This document shows positions 1 to 7,929 of a stretch of DNA of 64,000 bases, in pieces (position 1 is the stretch's first letter; each line of letters begins with the position of its first letter). The position numbers and the translations under genes were made by a program. Source of the DNA: JAYGED01 sp046582565 (GTDB taxonomy: Bacteria > Pseudomonadota > Alphaproteobacteria > JAAXGF01); NCBI GenBank assembly GCA_046582565.1, contig JAYGED010000075.1, positions 7,680 to 71,679 on the forward strand, given 5' to 3'. The notes beneath the pieces were generated by a model. That model saw nothing but the letters and a program-made list of their open reading frames with translations. It was not told the origin of the DNA and made no database searches.

Positions 1-204
1 GTGCTGATCAAGGCAACCGCCCTGATTTCGGTTATCCAACTGCCCGAGCTGCTGCGCAATTCCGACATTGCCGCGCGCGCCGTGCGCATGCCCTTTACCT
101 TCTATTTCGCGGCATCGCTCTATTACCTCGCCATCGTCACCGTCTCGATGTTGTTGCAAAAGCGCGCCGAGACCTGGGCGGCGCGCGGCGTACGGCGGGC
201 GTAG
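1..204 (+). CDS. Polar amino-acid ABC transporter permease, C-terminal end (5' partial)
   Basis: Only the last 67 codons lie in the window; the gene starts upstream. The visible part reads as the end of a HisQ/ArtQ-type inner-membrane permease: a LIKATALISVIQLPEL segment matching the cytoplasmic coupling region, one hydrophobic helix (about residues 31-51), and a short basic tail. Its stop codon is 4 bases before the ATG of a second permease of the same family, so the two probably form a heteromeric membrane pore for a periplasmic amino-acid-binding system. The binding protein and ATPase are not in the window, so the substrate is unknown. Confidence 0.8.
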   Translation: MLIKATALISVIQLPELLRNSDIAARAVRMPFTFYFAASLYYLAIVTVSMLLQKRAETWAARGVRRA

Positions 205-208
205 GACA

Positions 209-934
209 ATGAGCGATATCATCGACATCATCTGGGACAGCCTGCCGCGCATGCTTAACGGCATCCTGTTGACCATCGAGCTGACCGCCTTCAGCGTCGC
301 CCTCGGTCTCGCCCTCGCGGTGCCCTTGGCGCTGCTCTATATCGCCAAGAATCCGCTGCTTTTCCTGCCGGTTCGAACCTTTGTCTTTTACTTCCGCGGC
401 ACCCCCCTGCTGGTCCAGATTTTCCTGATTTATTACGGCAGCGGGCAGTTCGTCGATGCCCTGAAGGAGGTTGGTCTTTGGACCTACTTCCGTGAGCCCT
501 ATTTCTGCGCGGTGTTGTCGCTCACTCTGAACACCGCCGCCTATACCGCCTATATCTTACGCGGCGCCATCGAGAACGTACCCTTCGGCGAGGTCGAGGC
601 GGCGCGCGCCTGCGGCATGTCGCGCAGCCTGCTCTATCGCCGGATCATCTTGCCCCTGGCCTTCCGCATGGCCCTGCCGGCCTATACCAACGAGGTGGTT
701 TTTCTGTTCCAGGCGACATCCCTGGTCAGCATCATCACCCTGCTGGATCTGACCGGGGTTGCGCGCATCATCGTCGCGCGCTCCTTCGCGGTTTATGAAA
801 TTTATATCACCGCCGCCGTGCTCTACCTGATCGTCACCTACGTCATGCTCTGGGGATTCAGAAAGCTCGAACATTGGTGGTCCGGCCATTTACGCGCCCG
901 GACCGACATGGGCGAGGGGTTCACCGCGCGTTGA
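209..934 (+). CDS. Polar amino-acid ABC transporter permease (HisM/ArtM type)
   Basis: A 241-residue inner-membrane permease. The start is the ATG at 209, just after the stop of the preceding permease; the open frame continues upstream but only as a shadow of that gene. Hydrophobic segments are visible near residues 15-40, 55-75, 95-120 and 205-230. The EAA-type loop that docks on the ATPase is clear near residues 125-150 (EVEAARACGMS, then YRRIILPLAFR). The tail is hydrophilic. Family knowledge: such permeases work in pairs with a periplasmic binding protein and an ABC ATPase to import polar amino acids. Substrate cannot be read from this half. Confidence 0.88.
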   Translation: MSDIIDIIWDSLPRMLNGILLTIELTAFSVALGLALAVPLALLYIAKNPLLFLPVRTFVFYFRGTPLLVQIFLIYYGSGQFVDALKEVGLWTYFREPYFCAVLSLTLNTAAYTAYILRGAIENVPFGEVEAARACGMSRSLLYRRIILPLAFRMALPAYTNEVVFLFQATSLVSIITLLDLTGVARIIVARSFAVYEIYITAAVLYLIVTYVMLWGFRKLEHWWSGHLRARTDMGEGFTAR

Positions 935-940
935 GCTAAC

Positions 941-1744
941 TTAGGCTTCGTCCCGCGACGGCAGGCCGAGCCTGCCAATGCCCGGCAGCTTTAGCGCCGG
1001 GCGGTTGATATCGATGCCGAAGGTGAGGCCGAGAATATTGATCTCGAGGCCCTCTTCCACGGCCACCATAACGCCCAGTAAACCGAACAGAGAGACCTGC
1101 CAGCCGGTGCCGCTGGGCGCCTTGTCGAAGGGGCCGCCGTTGGTGGGGTAATCCTTGCCGATCGCCGTCGGCGGCAGGTCGAGGACCAGTTCCGGCACCA
1201 TGCGCGCCACATAGGCGGTAAAGGTGTTGCTGTTGGGGCCGGGCCATACCGTGTAGCTTTTCGGATAGGGATAGGTCGCCACCGCCTGCTCGATCCGCGT
1301 AATGACATCGTCGACCCCATCGCCGCGCAGATCGAAGATGATCTCGGGCTCATTGCCGAACCACATGCCGTCGGCCGGACGGTTGCTCACCATTATGGCG
1401 TCGCCGCCGCCGTGCAGCACACGCCAGCCGAAAACTTCATAGATGGTAAATTGCGGGGCGTTCGTCGGCTTGACCGCGATCCAGGTATGAACACCGAAAG
1501 CGGCGCGCCAGGAGAAGGCGCGGGCGGCATAGACCTGGACCACGGCCTCAAGCGTCTCGGCCGGGTCGGGCGCGATGCCGGTCGAATGCCGGGGCGCGGT
1601 GCGCCAGTCGTATGATTGCCCGAAGCCCACGCTAATCATACTTCCGAGTATGGGCAGCAGCACCGCCGCGATCCCCACGAACAGCCGTCTCAACCAATGG
1701 CGCCGGAGTGGCTTTACGGTCTCTTGATCGCATTTGTCTCCCAT
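941..1744 (-). CDS. DUF3750 family protein
   Basis: A 267-residue protein starting at an ATG at 1744. Residues 17-40 form one hydrophobic helix after a basic N-terminus (LRRHWLRRLF), so it is probably anchored in the inner membrane with a periplasmic domain. The rest has the hallmarks of the uncharacterised DUF3750 family: HTWIAVKP near residue 85, a DGMWFGNEP segment, YPYPKSYTVWPGPNSNTF, and LPPTAIGKDY. The PGPNSNTF and AIGKDY motifs are strongly conserved in the family and suggest an enzyme-like pocket, but no reaction is known to me. It converges on the upstream permease gene and diverges from the ACT-domain gene. Confidence 0.85.
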   Translation of the reverse strand: MGDKCDQETVKPLRRHWLRRLFVGIAAVLLPILGSMISVGFGQSYDWRTAPRHSTGIAPDPAETLEAVVQVYAARAFSWRAAFGVHTWIAVKPTNAPQFTIYEVFGWRVLHGGGDAIMVSNRPADGMWFGNEPEIIFDLRGDGVDDVITRIEQAVATYPYPKSYTVWPGPNSNTFTAYVARMVPELVLDLPPTAIGKDYPTNGGPFDKAPSGTGWQVSLFGLLGVMVAVEEGLEINILGLTFGIDINRPALKLPGIGRLGLPSRDEA

Positions 1745-1815
1745 GGAAACTCGCCTCTAACCGTCGTTGGTTACCAAGATGGCGTGTGGGCACATTCAAA
1801 ACAACCCCCCAGGTC

Positions 1816-1843
1816 TTCAGCCCCATCGCCCGTGCTGTACAAT
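1816..1843 (+). promoter_or_regulatory. Possible sigma-70 promoter for the double-ACT gene
   Basis: A TACAAT hexamer (1838-1843) lies 16 bases after a TTCAGC (1816-1821), with transcription predicted near 1850 and the ATG at 1871. The -10 is good, the -35 weak. It lies in the 126-base divergent gap between the DUF3750 and ACT-domain genes. Confidence 0.3.
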
Positions 1844-1870
1844 TGCCCGCTGCGACCATAGAATCGCCCC

Positions 1871-2395
1871 ATGAGCCAGCGCGCCATCGTTTCCATCTCC
1901 TGCGTCAGCCAAAGCGGCCTGTTGACCACGGTCACCGAAAGCCTGGCGGCGCAGGGCTGCAATCTGGCCGACACCACCTTCGCGGTTCTCTCGGGCAGCG
2001 CCGAGTTTACCACGGTCTGTGAAATGCCCGAGGGCATGGCCGAGGAAACCCTGGCGCTCGAACTTCACCGCCTGCCCGCCCTGGCCGGCGCCAAAGTCAT
2101 CGTCAGCCCCTTCGATCCGGTGGTCAGCGAGGCGCGTGAGCAACGCATCACCCACCGCTTCGAATTCTCCGGGCCCGACAAGGCAGGCAAGATATTGCAC
2201 CTCTCCCAGGTTATCAGCGACGCCGGGGGAACGGTCATGCGGCTGAATTCTCAACGCTCAAGCCAGGACGGCGCGGCCTACAGCACCATCCGTATCGCGG
2301 TCATACTGTCTGAGGACGGCGCGGACGCGGCCTTGGATGCCATCGCCAAGGCCGCCCGCTCGCTTGGCCTGACCTACCAGGTCGACATTGTTTAA
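1871..2395 (+). CDS. Double-ACT-domain regulator, GcvR-like
   Basis: A 174-residue protein made of two ACT domains (about residues 5-75 and 92-170). The first opens with AIVSISCVSQSGLLTTVTESL, the second with FEFSGPDKAGKILHLSQVI, the usual beta-alpha start of an amino-acid-binding ACT fold. This architecture matches the glycine cleavage system repressor GcvR and related amino-acid-sensing proteins. No DNA-binding domain is present, so it probably acts by binding another protein or a small ligand. Its stop overlaps the stop of the convergent DMT transporter gene by 4 bases. The target is unknown: no gcv genes lie nearby. Confidence 0.8.
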   Translation: MSQRAIVSISCVSQSGLLTTVTESLAAQGCNLADTTFAVLSGSAEFTTVCEMPEGMAEETLALELHRLPALAGAKVIVSPFDPVVSEAREQRITHRFEFSGPDKAGKILHLSQVISDAGGTVMRLNSQRSSQDGAAYSTIRIAVILSEDGADAALDAIAKAARSLGLTYQVDIV

Positions 2396-3261
2396 ATCGA
2401 CCGCTTCGCCCTCGCCTGGCGATTTCCAAAGATCACCCAGCCGCCGATGGCGGTAGCGACCACGGCGCCGCCCATAAGCGTGTAGTTGGTCGGCACCTCG
2501 TCCATGATAAGCCAGACCCAAAACGGGCTGGTGATCATCTCGACCAGGGAGAGCAGGGTTATTTCCGCCGCCGGCACATGGCGCGAAGCGTAGGTGTAGA
2601 TGCTATGGGCGACGCCCGACAGCAGGAAGCCCCAGACCAGACAGATCAGGATATCGCGCAAGGCAACATCGACGCCGCTGGACATAATCCCGCCAACAGC
2701 CATCGAGATCAGCGCCCCCAGGGCGACCGCCGGCAGCATGTCGACATGGCGGCCATGGCGCAGGGCGACCACGAAGCTGGCAAACATGATGGCGGTTATC
2801 AGCGCCAATATGTTGCCGATCAGCACACCGCTGGCGAAGCCGTCGAACAGCATTAAAGCGATGCCGGCCATGGCTGTGATAATGGCGATCCAGGTTGCTC
2901 TGGAGACGATCTCACCGAGGATTACCCAGGCGAAGATCGCCGTGAAAAACGGCACCGAGGACAAGGTAAACATGGTGTTGGCGACAGTCGTCAGGCTGAG
3001 CGACTGAAGAAAACATATACCGGCGACGCCCAACAACGGCCCAGCGATCAGGGCGCTTCGCCGGGAACGGCGCAGCTCGACGCGCCAGCGCCCCTTATGG
3101 CGCGCCAGGAACAGACTGATCACCGCCACCGCCAGCCCGCCCGAACGATAGAAAGTCACCTGCCAGGCGCTCGCCTCGGCGATTTGACGGAAGATCAGCC
3201 CGTTGAAACTCAGCGCCACCGCCGACAATAAAATCAATATCACCGCGTTGCGATGACGCAA
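2392..3261 (-). CDS. EamA/DMT-superfamily transporter
   Basis: A 289-residue integral membrane protein with about ten hydrophobic helices arranged as two EamA repeats (roughly residues 8-140 and 150-285). The second-repeat signature is visible as HVPAAEITLLSLVEMITSPF followed by LIMDEVPTNYTLMGG, typical of RhaT/YdcZ-like drug and metabolite exporters. Substrate cannot be predicted. The gene is convergent with, and overlaps by 4 bases, the ACT-domain gene. The dienelactone hydrolase gene starts some 700 bases upstream on the same strand, with a 35-base gap between the two, so co-transcription is possible. Confidence 0.88.
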   Translation of the reverse strand: MRHRNAVILILLSAVALSFNGLIFRQIAEASAWQVTFYRSGGLAVAVISLFLARHKGRWRVELRRSRRSALIAGPLLGVAGICFLQSLSLTTVANTMFTLSSVPFFTAIFAWVILGEIVSRATWIAIITAMAGIALMLFDGFASGVLIGNILALITAIMFASFVVALRHGRHVDMLPAVALGALISMAVGGIMSSGVDVALRDILICLVWGFLLSGVAHSIYTYASRHVPAAEITLLSLVEMITSPFWVWLIMDEVPTNYTLMGGAVVATAIGGWVIFGNRQARAKRSI

Positions 3262-3296
3262 CGCCGTGGCGACAGGATTATGAGCAGCCAGCGCCG

Positions 3297-3971
3297 TTAT
3301 CCACCAAGATGCCGGCCCCAGAATTCAAGCGTACGCACCCAGGACTGATCGGCGATGGCGGCGTCGTAAACATCGGGGCGCTCATGATTCAAGAAGGCGT
3401 GCTGACCGTCGTAGCGGAAGATTTCGTAATCGCTGTCGGACTCCGCCAGCGACGCCTCTAGAGCATCAACGGCTGGCGGATTGCACCAGTCGTCCGTATT
3501 GGCAAAATGACCCTGGAAGGGGATGCTGATGTCCTTGGGATCGGCGGCCTCGACGGGCGGGATGCCGTAGAAACAGACCGCCGCGGCGATTTCGGGCACG
3601 CGTACGGCGCCGATGATGGTGACCGCGCCGCCCAGGCAATAGCCGGTGAGCCCGACCTTGGCCCCGCCGCGGCCCAGATGCTGGGCAGCGCCCCGCACCA
3701 TTTGATCGGTGGCGCCGAGGAAATCGAGGGAATTCATCTCGCGCGCGGCGCCGTCGAGGTCGTGGTATTCGATGGCCGTGCCGCTGTAGAGGTCGGGGGC
3801 CAGCACATTATAGCCCTCGCCAGCGAGCTTATCGCACATGCCCTTGATCTGGTCGATCAACCCCCACCATTCCTGAATGAGCACGACGCCCGGCGCCCCG
3901 GCCCCGCTCTCGGCAATATAGCCCGTGGCCTGGCCTCCATCGGGCTGCGCGAATGTAATGTCCTGTCCCAT
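3297..3971 (-). CDS. Dienelactone hydrolase family protein
   Basis: A 224-residue alpha/beta hydrolase. The DLH signature is complete: QEWWGL (Glu34, the residue that holds the nucleophile), GYCLGG with nucleophile Cys112, an Asp in NTDDWC (160/161) and His191 in GQHAFLNHE. Length fits carboxymethylenebutenolidase (about 230). Family members hydrolyse lactones such as dienelactone, but many genome copies act on other esters, so a chlorocatechol role is not implied. No aromatic ring-cleavage genes are nearby. Upstream lie two long palindromes and a cupin/VOC pair on the same strand. Confidence 0.9.
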   Translation of the reverse strand: MGQDITFAQPDGGQATGYIAESGAGAPGVVLIQEWWGLIDQIKGMCDKLAGEGYNVLAPDLYSGTAIEYHDLDGAAREMNSLDFLGATDQMVRGAAQHLGRGGAKVGLTGYCLGGAVTIIGAVRVPEIAAAVCFYGIPPVEAADPKDISIPFQGHFANTDDWCNPPAVDALEASLAESDSDYEIFRYDGQHAFLNHERPDVYDAAIADQSWVRTLEFWGRHLGG

Positions 3972-4010
3972 AATCGGCGTCTCCTGTTTAAAATATTCTT
4001 GGGGGCAGTT

Positions 4011-4072
4011 TAGATCAATACCCGAAGGGACTGAACCCTAGTGGTTCAATCCCTTCGGGTAAAATTGATCTA
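4011..4072. repeat. 62-bp imperfect palindrome
   Basis: The two arms pair almost completely: TAGATCAATACCCGAAGGGA on the left against TCCCTTCGGGTAAAATTGATCTA (split: TCCCTTCGGGTA plus TTGATCTA) on the right, with a further ACTGAACC/GGTTCAA pairing around a central CTAG. Arms differ by one mismatch and a 3-base insertion. It has no T-tract, so it is not a textbook intrinsic terminator. The form suggests a dispersed intergenic repeat. It lies between the DLH gene and the cupin gene, both on the minus strand. Confidence 0.75.
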
Positions 4073-4084
4073 GCTTTTAAGAAG

Positions 4085-4150
4085 TTAGAGCATCTTTATC
4101 CGCCAGTTAAATCGCTGAAAGCGATTCTAACTGATCGGATGATGCTCTAG
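4085..4150. repeat. Palindromic AGAGCATC-type repeat that supplies the cupin stop codon
   Basis: The ends are TTAGAGCATC and GATGCTCTAG; inside, AGTTAaATCGC pairs with GCGATtcTAACT around a short GAAA loop. This looks like the TAGAGCAT...ATGCTCTA class of dispersed palindromes seen in many alphaproteobacteria (remembered, not searched). The cupin gene's TAG stop (4149-4147) is the CTA inside the right arm, so the repeat forms the gene's 3' end. Confidence 0.7.
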
Positions 4151-4515
4151 CCGTTTGGATCGGCCGTGGGATAGGCGATTTGTTTGCTCGTCGAGGGCGA
4201 CTTCCCGGCCGGGCAGACCGCGTAGAAGAAGGTCGTTTTGGCGCCCGCCTCATAGACCAGAGCGGTGTCCTTGGGGATCCATATAACGTCGCCCGGCCCG
4301 ACATCATAGGCGTCGTCGCCGACACGGATAGTCAGCACCCCGTCGATCACGAACAAGACCTCGTCATACGTCACCGTCCATTCATTGGCGCAATCTTCGA
4401 AGGTGCCGATGCCGGCGCCGAGATTATCACTGAACGACGTGTTGACGAGACCGAGCACGGCGCCGCCGTTGCTCGCCGTGAAGGTCTGATCGGCCTTCCT
4501 GAAAAGCTTGACCAT
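4147..4515 (-). CDS. Cupin-domain protein, EutQ-like
   Basis: A 122-residue single-domain cupin. The core reads WTVTYDEVLFVIDGVLTIRVGDDAYDVGPGDVIWIPKDTAL (shown here as segments: TYDEVLFVIDG, the first cupin motif, and GPGDVIWIPK, the second). The histidines that usually bind metal in motif 1 are largely absent, as in EutQ-type cupins of ethanolamine utilisation, so it may not be metal dependent. No other eut genes are present, so an ethanolamine role is not supported. The start is 11 bases after the stop of the VOC gene upstream, so the two are probably one transcript. Its stop codon lies in a palindromic repeat. Confidence 0.75.
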   Translation of the reverse strand: MVKLFRKADQTFTASNGGAVLGLVNTSFSDNLGAGIGTFEDCANEWTVTYDEVLFVIDGVLTIRVGDDAYDVGPGDVIWIPKDTALVYEAGAKTTFFYAVCPAGKSPSTSKQIAYPTADPNG

Positions 4516-4526
4516 ATGCTGATTCC

Positions 4527-5390
4527 TTATTGTGTGAATTCGATGATCGCACCTTCCGCCTGGTCCGGGGCGATCCAGGGATTTCCGCCCGGGCCGGTGT
4601 TGAAGGGGACGCCGTTGGCCGCCAGCAGATCAGCCAGAGCCTGCCTGTCATCGAGAGCGAAGGTGACCGCCGCAACCCAGGGCAGAGAGGGCGGCGCGAC
4701 ACCCGGATAGCACATTCCCAGAGCCGCCTCGTCGAGCAGGCTGATCGACCCGGCGGCGAGATCGAAGCGCACCCCGCCGTCTTGATCGTCGCCGTCCTTG
4801 CCGCACAGAGCCGCAAAACGCGCCCGCGATTGATCGAGATCGCCGACACAGATTGTCACGCCCTCAAGCCCGGTGACGCCGTTGGCATGTTCCATCAGGT
4901 CCGGCTGCCACAACACGTCGCGGCTGCGGTGCTCGATAAGGAAACAATCACCCTCGGGCAGTGCCGTCTCGTCGATCTGGTAAATCCGAAAGCGCCCCTC
5001 GCGCACATCACCGTGCTTGGCCCCGTAGGGCACATCGCGCACCAGATCATAGGGCTCAGCGACACCCGCCATGCGCTCGCGCAAGGCGGCCGCTTCGGCG
5101 TCGCCATCCTCACAGCCCAGGGCGATGATATGAAGCCCGGCATACTTCTCCAGGCGCGCCGCCACCATGGGATGGGGCAGGTTCGGGTCGGTCACGCCGA
5201 TCAGCTCGTAATAGCCGCGCTTGAGCATGATGCAGTAGTTGCCCGAGCCCCAGGGGCCGGTCTCGCCATGGGGCGGCACCGGCCCTTGATGGGTGCTCTT
5301 GGCCGTCAAGGTGAAGCCGAGACGCGCATAGATGTCACGGCCGTGATCAAGGTCATGGGTCGCCAGCCCGAGATGGTCGAGATCAATCAT
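4527..5390 (-). CDS. VOC-superfamily protein (Glyoxalase_3-like, two modules)
   Basis: A 287-residue protein with paired vicinal-oxygen-chelate modules. The N-terminal half starts DLDHLGLATHDLDHGRDIY and the second starts GLEGVTICVGDLDQSRARF near residue 175. The segment ETGPWGSGNYCIML is characteristic of the Glyoxalase_3 family. His6 and the Glu residues after NYCIML and GRFRIYQ are possible metal ligands. Family members range from dioxygenases to lyases and the substrate cannot be assigned. It is probably co-transcribed with the cupin gene downstream; the AlgH gene ends 12 bases upstream on the same strand. Confidence 0.75.
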   Translation of the reverse strand: MIDLDHLGLATHDLDHGRDIYARLGFTLTAKSTHQGPVPPHGETGPWGSGNYCIMLKRGYYELIGVTDPNLPHPMVAARLEKYAGLHIIALGCEDGDAEAAALRERMAGVAEPYDLVRDVPYGAKHGDVREGRFRIYQIDETALPEGDCFLIEHRSRDVLWQPDLMEHANGVTGLEGVTICVGDLDQSRARFAALCGKDGDDQDGGVRFDLAAGSISLLDEAALGMCYPGVAPPSLPWVAAVTFALDDRQALADLLAANGVPFNTGPGGNPWIAPDQAEGAIIEFTQ

Positions 5391-5402
5391 GAAGTCTATC
5401 CA

Positions 5403-6020
5403 TCAGAGATTGATTTCCAAGAGTTCCAGGGAGCGGCGCCATTTGGTCCCGTCGTCGCTGTCGAATACGAGATCCTCGTCGGCCTTTACCGCGATCCAGT
5501 CATCGCGCTTGAGTTCATGCTCGAGCTGGCCCGGCGCCCAGCCCGCATAGCCAAACAGCAGCAGGCTGCGCCTGGGCCCTTCGCCGGCGGCAATGGCGCG
5601 CATCAACTCTATGCTCCTGGAAAGCTCAAACTCTCCAGCCCCACTTAAAGAATCGTCGGCATGAAGGATGAATCCCCGTCCCGTATCGACCGGCCCGCCG
5701 CTATAGACTCTGATCGGAATATCGGCCAAATCGCCGTCGATCTCCGGCTCAAGGCCAAGACCTTTGAAGATGCTGGCGAACGGCAGAATGCCCATGGGAA
5801 TGTTCACCACCACGCCCATGGCGCCGGTCTCGTCATGCTGCAGCATGTAGATCACCGAGCGGGCAAAATAACCTGACGGCATGCTGGGCGCCGCGACCAG
5901 GAGCTTGCCCTTGAGGGTCTCAGTCTGGATGAGAGATTGGGCCTGGACGGCAACCGAGACAACCAGCGCAAAGGCCAGGGCAAAAGCCGCCCAGGCCGTT
6001 CTATGAAGCCGCCCCGTCAC
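5403..6020 (-). CDS. YqgE/AlgH (UPF0301) family protein with signal peptide
   Basis: About 205 residues. The family core starts at [10 protein letters not shown] and includes [26 protein letters not shown] and [14 protein letters not shown], all standard for YqgE/AlgH. The frame is open to an ATG at 6050, but I prefer the GTG at 6020 because it overlaps the upstream gloA stop as GTGA, the usual sign of translational coupling. With this start the N-terminus is basic (TGRLHR), then about 18 hydrophobic residues and a VQAQS cleavage-like site, i.e. a signal peptide. Most family members I know are cytosolic with no such extension. Function in the family is unsettled (early links to alginate regulation). 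Confidence 0.85.
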   Translation of the reverse strand: MTGRLHRTAWAAFALAFALVVSVAVQAQSLIQTETLKGKLLVAAPSMPSGYFARSVIYMLQHDETGAMGVVVNIPMGILPFASIFKGLGLEPEIDGDLADIPIRVYSGGPVDTGRGFILHADDSLSGAGEFELSRSIELMRAIAAGEGPRRSLLLFGYAGWAPGQLEHELKRDDWIAVKADEDLVFDSDDGTKWRRSLELLEINL

Positions 6021-6436
6021 CACTCGCCCGTATTGCCCATCGACGCCCAAGGCTCCTGGATCGGCATTGCATCGCCATTCTGCAACAGCTCCACAGAGAT
6101 ATTATCGGGCGAGCGAATGAAGGCCATGCAGCCGTCACGCGGCGGACGGTTGATGGTGACACCGGCGTCCATGAGCTTTTGGCAGGTCTCATAGATATCG
6201 TCGACTCCATAGGCGAGATGGCCGAAGTTGCGGCCGCCCTTGTAGTCTTCCGGATCGTAATTGTAGGTCAGCTCCACCTGAGCATCCTCGTCGCCGGGCG
6301 CGGCCAGCATAACAAGGGTGAAGCGGCCCTTGGGGCTGTCATAGCGACTGACCTCATGGAGTCCGAGCTTGTTGCAAAAGAAATCCATCGAATCATCGAG
6401 AGAGGTCACGCGGACCATGGTGTGCAGGTACTTCAT
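6017..6436 (-). CDS. gloA: Lactoylglutathione lyase (glyoxalase I)
   Basis: A 139-residue single-module glyoxalase I. All four metal ligands of the E. coli enzyme are in place: His5 (MKYLHTM), Glu55 (AQVELTYN), His73 (NFGHLAY) and Glu116 (ISVELLQ). It isomerises the hemithioacetal of methylglyoxal and glutathione to S-lactoylglutathione in the cytoplasm. The 3' end overlaps the AlgH start by 4 bases. The residue spacing fits the short Ni/Zn-type GloA of proteobacteria. The 234 bases upstream, shared with the divergent PAS gene, hold no gene; promoters for both are expected there but none stands out. Confidence 0.9.
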   Translation of the reverse strand: MKYLHTMVRVTSLDDSMDFFCNKLGLHEVSRYDSPKGRFTLVMLAAPGDEDAQVELTYNYDPEDYKGGRNFGHLAYGVDDIYETCQKLMDAGVTINRPPRDGCMAFIRSPDNISVELLQNGDAMPIQEPWASMGNTGEW

Positions 6437-6670
6437 GGAAATCGGTCTCCATCCGGTTAAAAGTCATTGAATCAATTACCAGCGCGCCGCCGCCGCCGCG
6501 CGCAACAATCATATTATGTCGCAAGCATGGAACCCATACAATTGCCTTGGCGGGCAATCGCTCCTGGCATGGCCATTTATCCACGTTTCTTTAATCTTTG
6601 CATGTGATCCTCACGACTAAATTTATACGATGGGGAAAATTCTCGAGTTCAACGGGATAAGATAAAATTC

Positions 6671-7201
6671 ATGGCCTACGAGCCAAGCAAAGACAAGTCA
6701 GTCGAGACATCACCGAGATACCAGCCAGATCGTGAGCGTCGAGCAACCCTGCGCGCCTTAAAAACCTGGACAACCGCCCAGCACGAAGATGAGATTCCCG
6801 ATCTTGCCAGCTTGACGGGAAAGCCGAGCCTGGAGGAAGAACAGAAGGTCTTAACGGAAAACCAGTTTCTCATTTTATTCGAGCCCTATACGTCGAATTC
6901 GGTAGTTATTTTCTACGGTAGCGAACTGCCGAACATGCTGGAGCAGCGCAATCTGGGAAATGACCTGCAACAGACCTTGCCCTCCTGCTTGAGAGATTTG
7001 TTCCACGAGGCTTGCAGGGAAGCGGTCGAAAAGGGCGACGTCGTCTATCGCGACGGGAGTATCTACACGCCTTCCGGCGCCGACGTGCTTTACCGCAGCA
7101 TCTTCATGCCGTTACGGTCGGATAACTTTTCCAACCGCATATACATCTTCGGTTCATTCAGCAATCAGGACGGCGGCACGGCGCTCCTCGCCGCCGCCTG
7201 A
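6671..7201 (+). CDS. PAS-domain protein (PAS_5-like), function unknown
   Basis: A 176-residue soluble protein. The N-terminal 30 residues are charged and probably disordered. A region from about residue 33 (LRALKTWTTAQ) to 170 follows the pattern of the alphaproteobacterial PAS_5 family: PDLASL, then SVVIFYGSELPNML, then LPSCLRDLFHEA, then DVLYRSIFMPL and IYIFGSFSNQD at the end. There is no attached kinase, cyclase or DNA-binding domain. Such stand-alone PAS proteins are common in this class and poorly understood; a sensing role is an inference. It is divergent from gloA. Confidence 0.65.
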   Translation: MAYEPSKDKSVETSPRYQPDRERRATLRALKTWTTAQHEDEIPDLASLTGKPSLEEEQKVLTENQFLILFEPYTSNSVVIFYGSELPNMLEQRNLGNDLQQTLPSCLRDLFHEACREAVEKGDVVYRDGSIYTPSGADVLYRSIFMPLRSDNFSNRIYIFGSFSNQDGGTALLAAA

Positions 7202-7298
7202 ATCGAGCGTCAAGCCGGGCCGGGAGAGGCACGTCTTGTAAAAGTAATTTGTAGACGCGTCTTGTTGACGCGGTGAAATCCAGCGTTAGGGTACGACC

Positions 7299-7916
7299 AT
7301 GCCTGTCCGTAGACTGCTCATAATGGTGATTGTTGCCGCCCTGCTCGGCGTAACCGGGAGTGCTCGCGCCACGGTCAATGACGCCGCGCTTTTCATCAAC
7401 CAGCTCGGCAATCAGGCTATTACCGCCCTACGCGCGACCGACCTCACTCTCAGTCAGCGCGAGGCCAAATTCCGTAGCCTGTTATCGCAGGGTTTCGATC
7501 TCCGCTTCATCGGCCGGTTCGTGCTGGGGCGCTATTGGCGCCGCGCGACGCCCGAACAGCAAAATGACTATATCGCCCTGTACGGTGAATTTTTGTTACA
7601 GACTTATGCGTCGCGCCTGGGCGGCTATTCGGGCGAGACCATGACGGTTACCGGCGCGCGCCAGGCGAGCGAGAAGGAAATCGTTGTCAGCACCACGCTT
7701 GATCGGCCGGGTGGCCTGGACATCAACGCCGACTGGCGGGTGCGGGTGATCGAGGGGCGATATCGCATCATCGATGTCGCGGTTGAAGGCATCAGCATGG
7801 CGTTCACCCAGCGTTCGGATTTCGCCGCGGTGATAAAGCGCGACGGAATCGAGGGTTTACTGACCATTCTGCGCGCCCGCACCACCAAGATTTCAGCAAC
7901 AGCATCGATTAACTGA
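7299..7916 (+). CDS. MlaC/Ttg2D family periplasmic phospholipid carrier
   Basis: A 205-residue protein with a signal peptide (basic MPVRR, hydrophobic to GSARAT near residue 25). The MlaC core is evident: FRSLLSQGFDLRFIGRFVLGRYWRRATPEQQNDYIALYGEFLLQTYASRL near residues 62-110 (key parts FIGRFVLGRYWR and LYGEFLLQTYA) and the later YRIIDVAVEGISMAFTQRSDF. MlaC shuttles phospholipid between the outer-membrane MlaA complex and the inner-membrane MlaFEDB importer. The gene heads a run MlaC, Sel1-repeat, MlaA domain on one strand; mlaFED are not in the window. A short perfect hairpin (CGCGTC/GACGCG, 7256-7272) lies upstream. Confidence 0.87.
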   Translation: MPVRRLLIMVIVAALLGVTGSARATVNDAALFINQLGNQAITALRATDLTLSQREAKFRSLLSQGFDLRFIGRFVLGRYWRRATPEQQNDYIALYGEFLLQTYASRLGGYSGETMTVTGARQASEKEIVVSTTLDRPGGLDINADWRVRVIEGRYRIIDVAVEGISMAFTQRSDFAAVIKRDGIEGLLTILRARTTKISATASIN

Positions 7917-7929
7917 GCGGGAATACAAT

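Noticed and set aside
68..208. Upstream extension of the second ABC permease to 68
   Set aside because: It runs out of frame through the preceding permease and is Arg/Ser/Pro-rich; the ATG at 209 gives the family N-terminus.
4147..4515. Ethanolamine-utilisation function for the EutQ-like cupin
   Set aside because: No other eut genes or microcompartment proteins occur in the window.
6393..6584. Short minus-strand frame upstream of gloA
   Set aside because: It overlaps the gloA start in another frame, has no ribosome site and no recognisable motif; the 6437-6670 gap is treated as a divergent promoter region.
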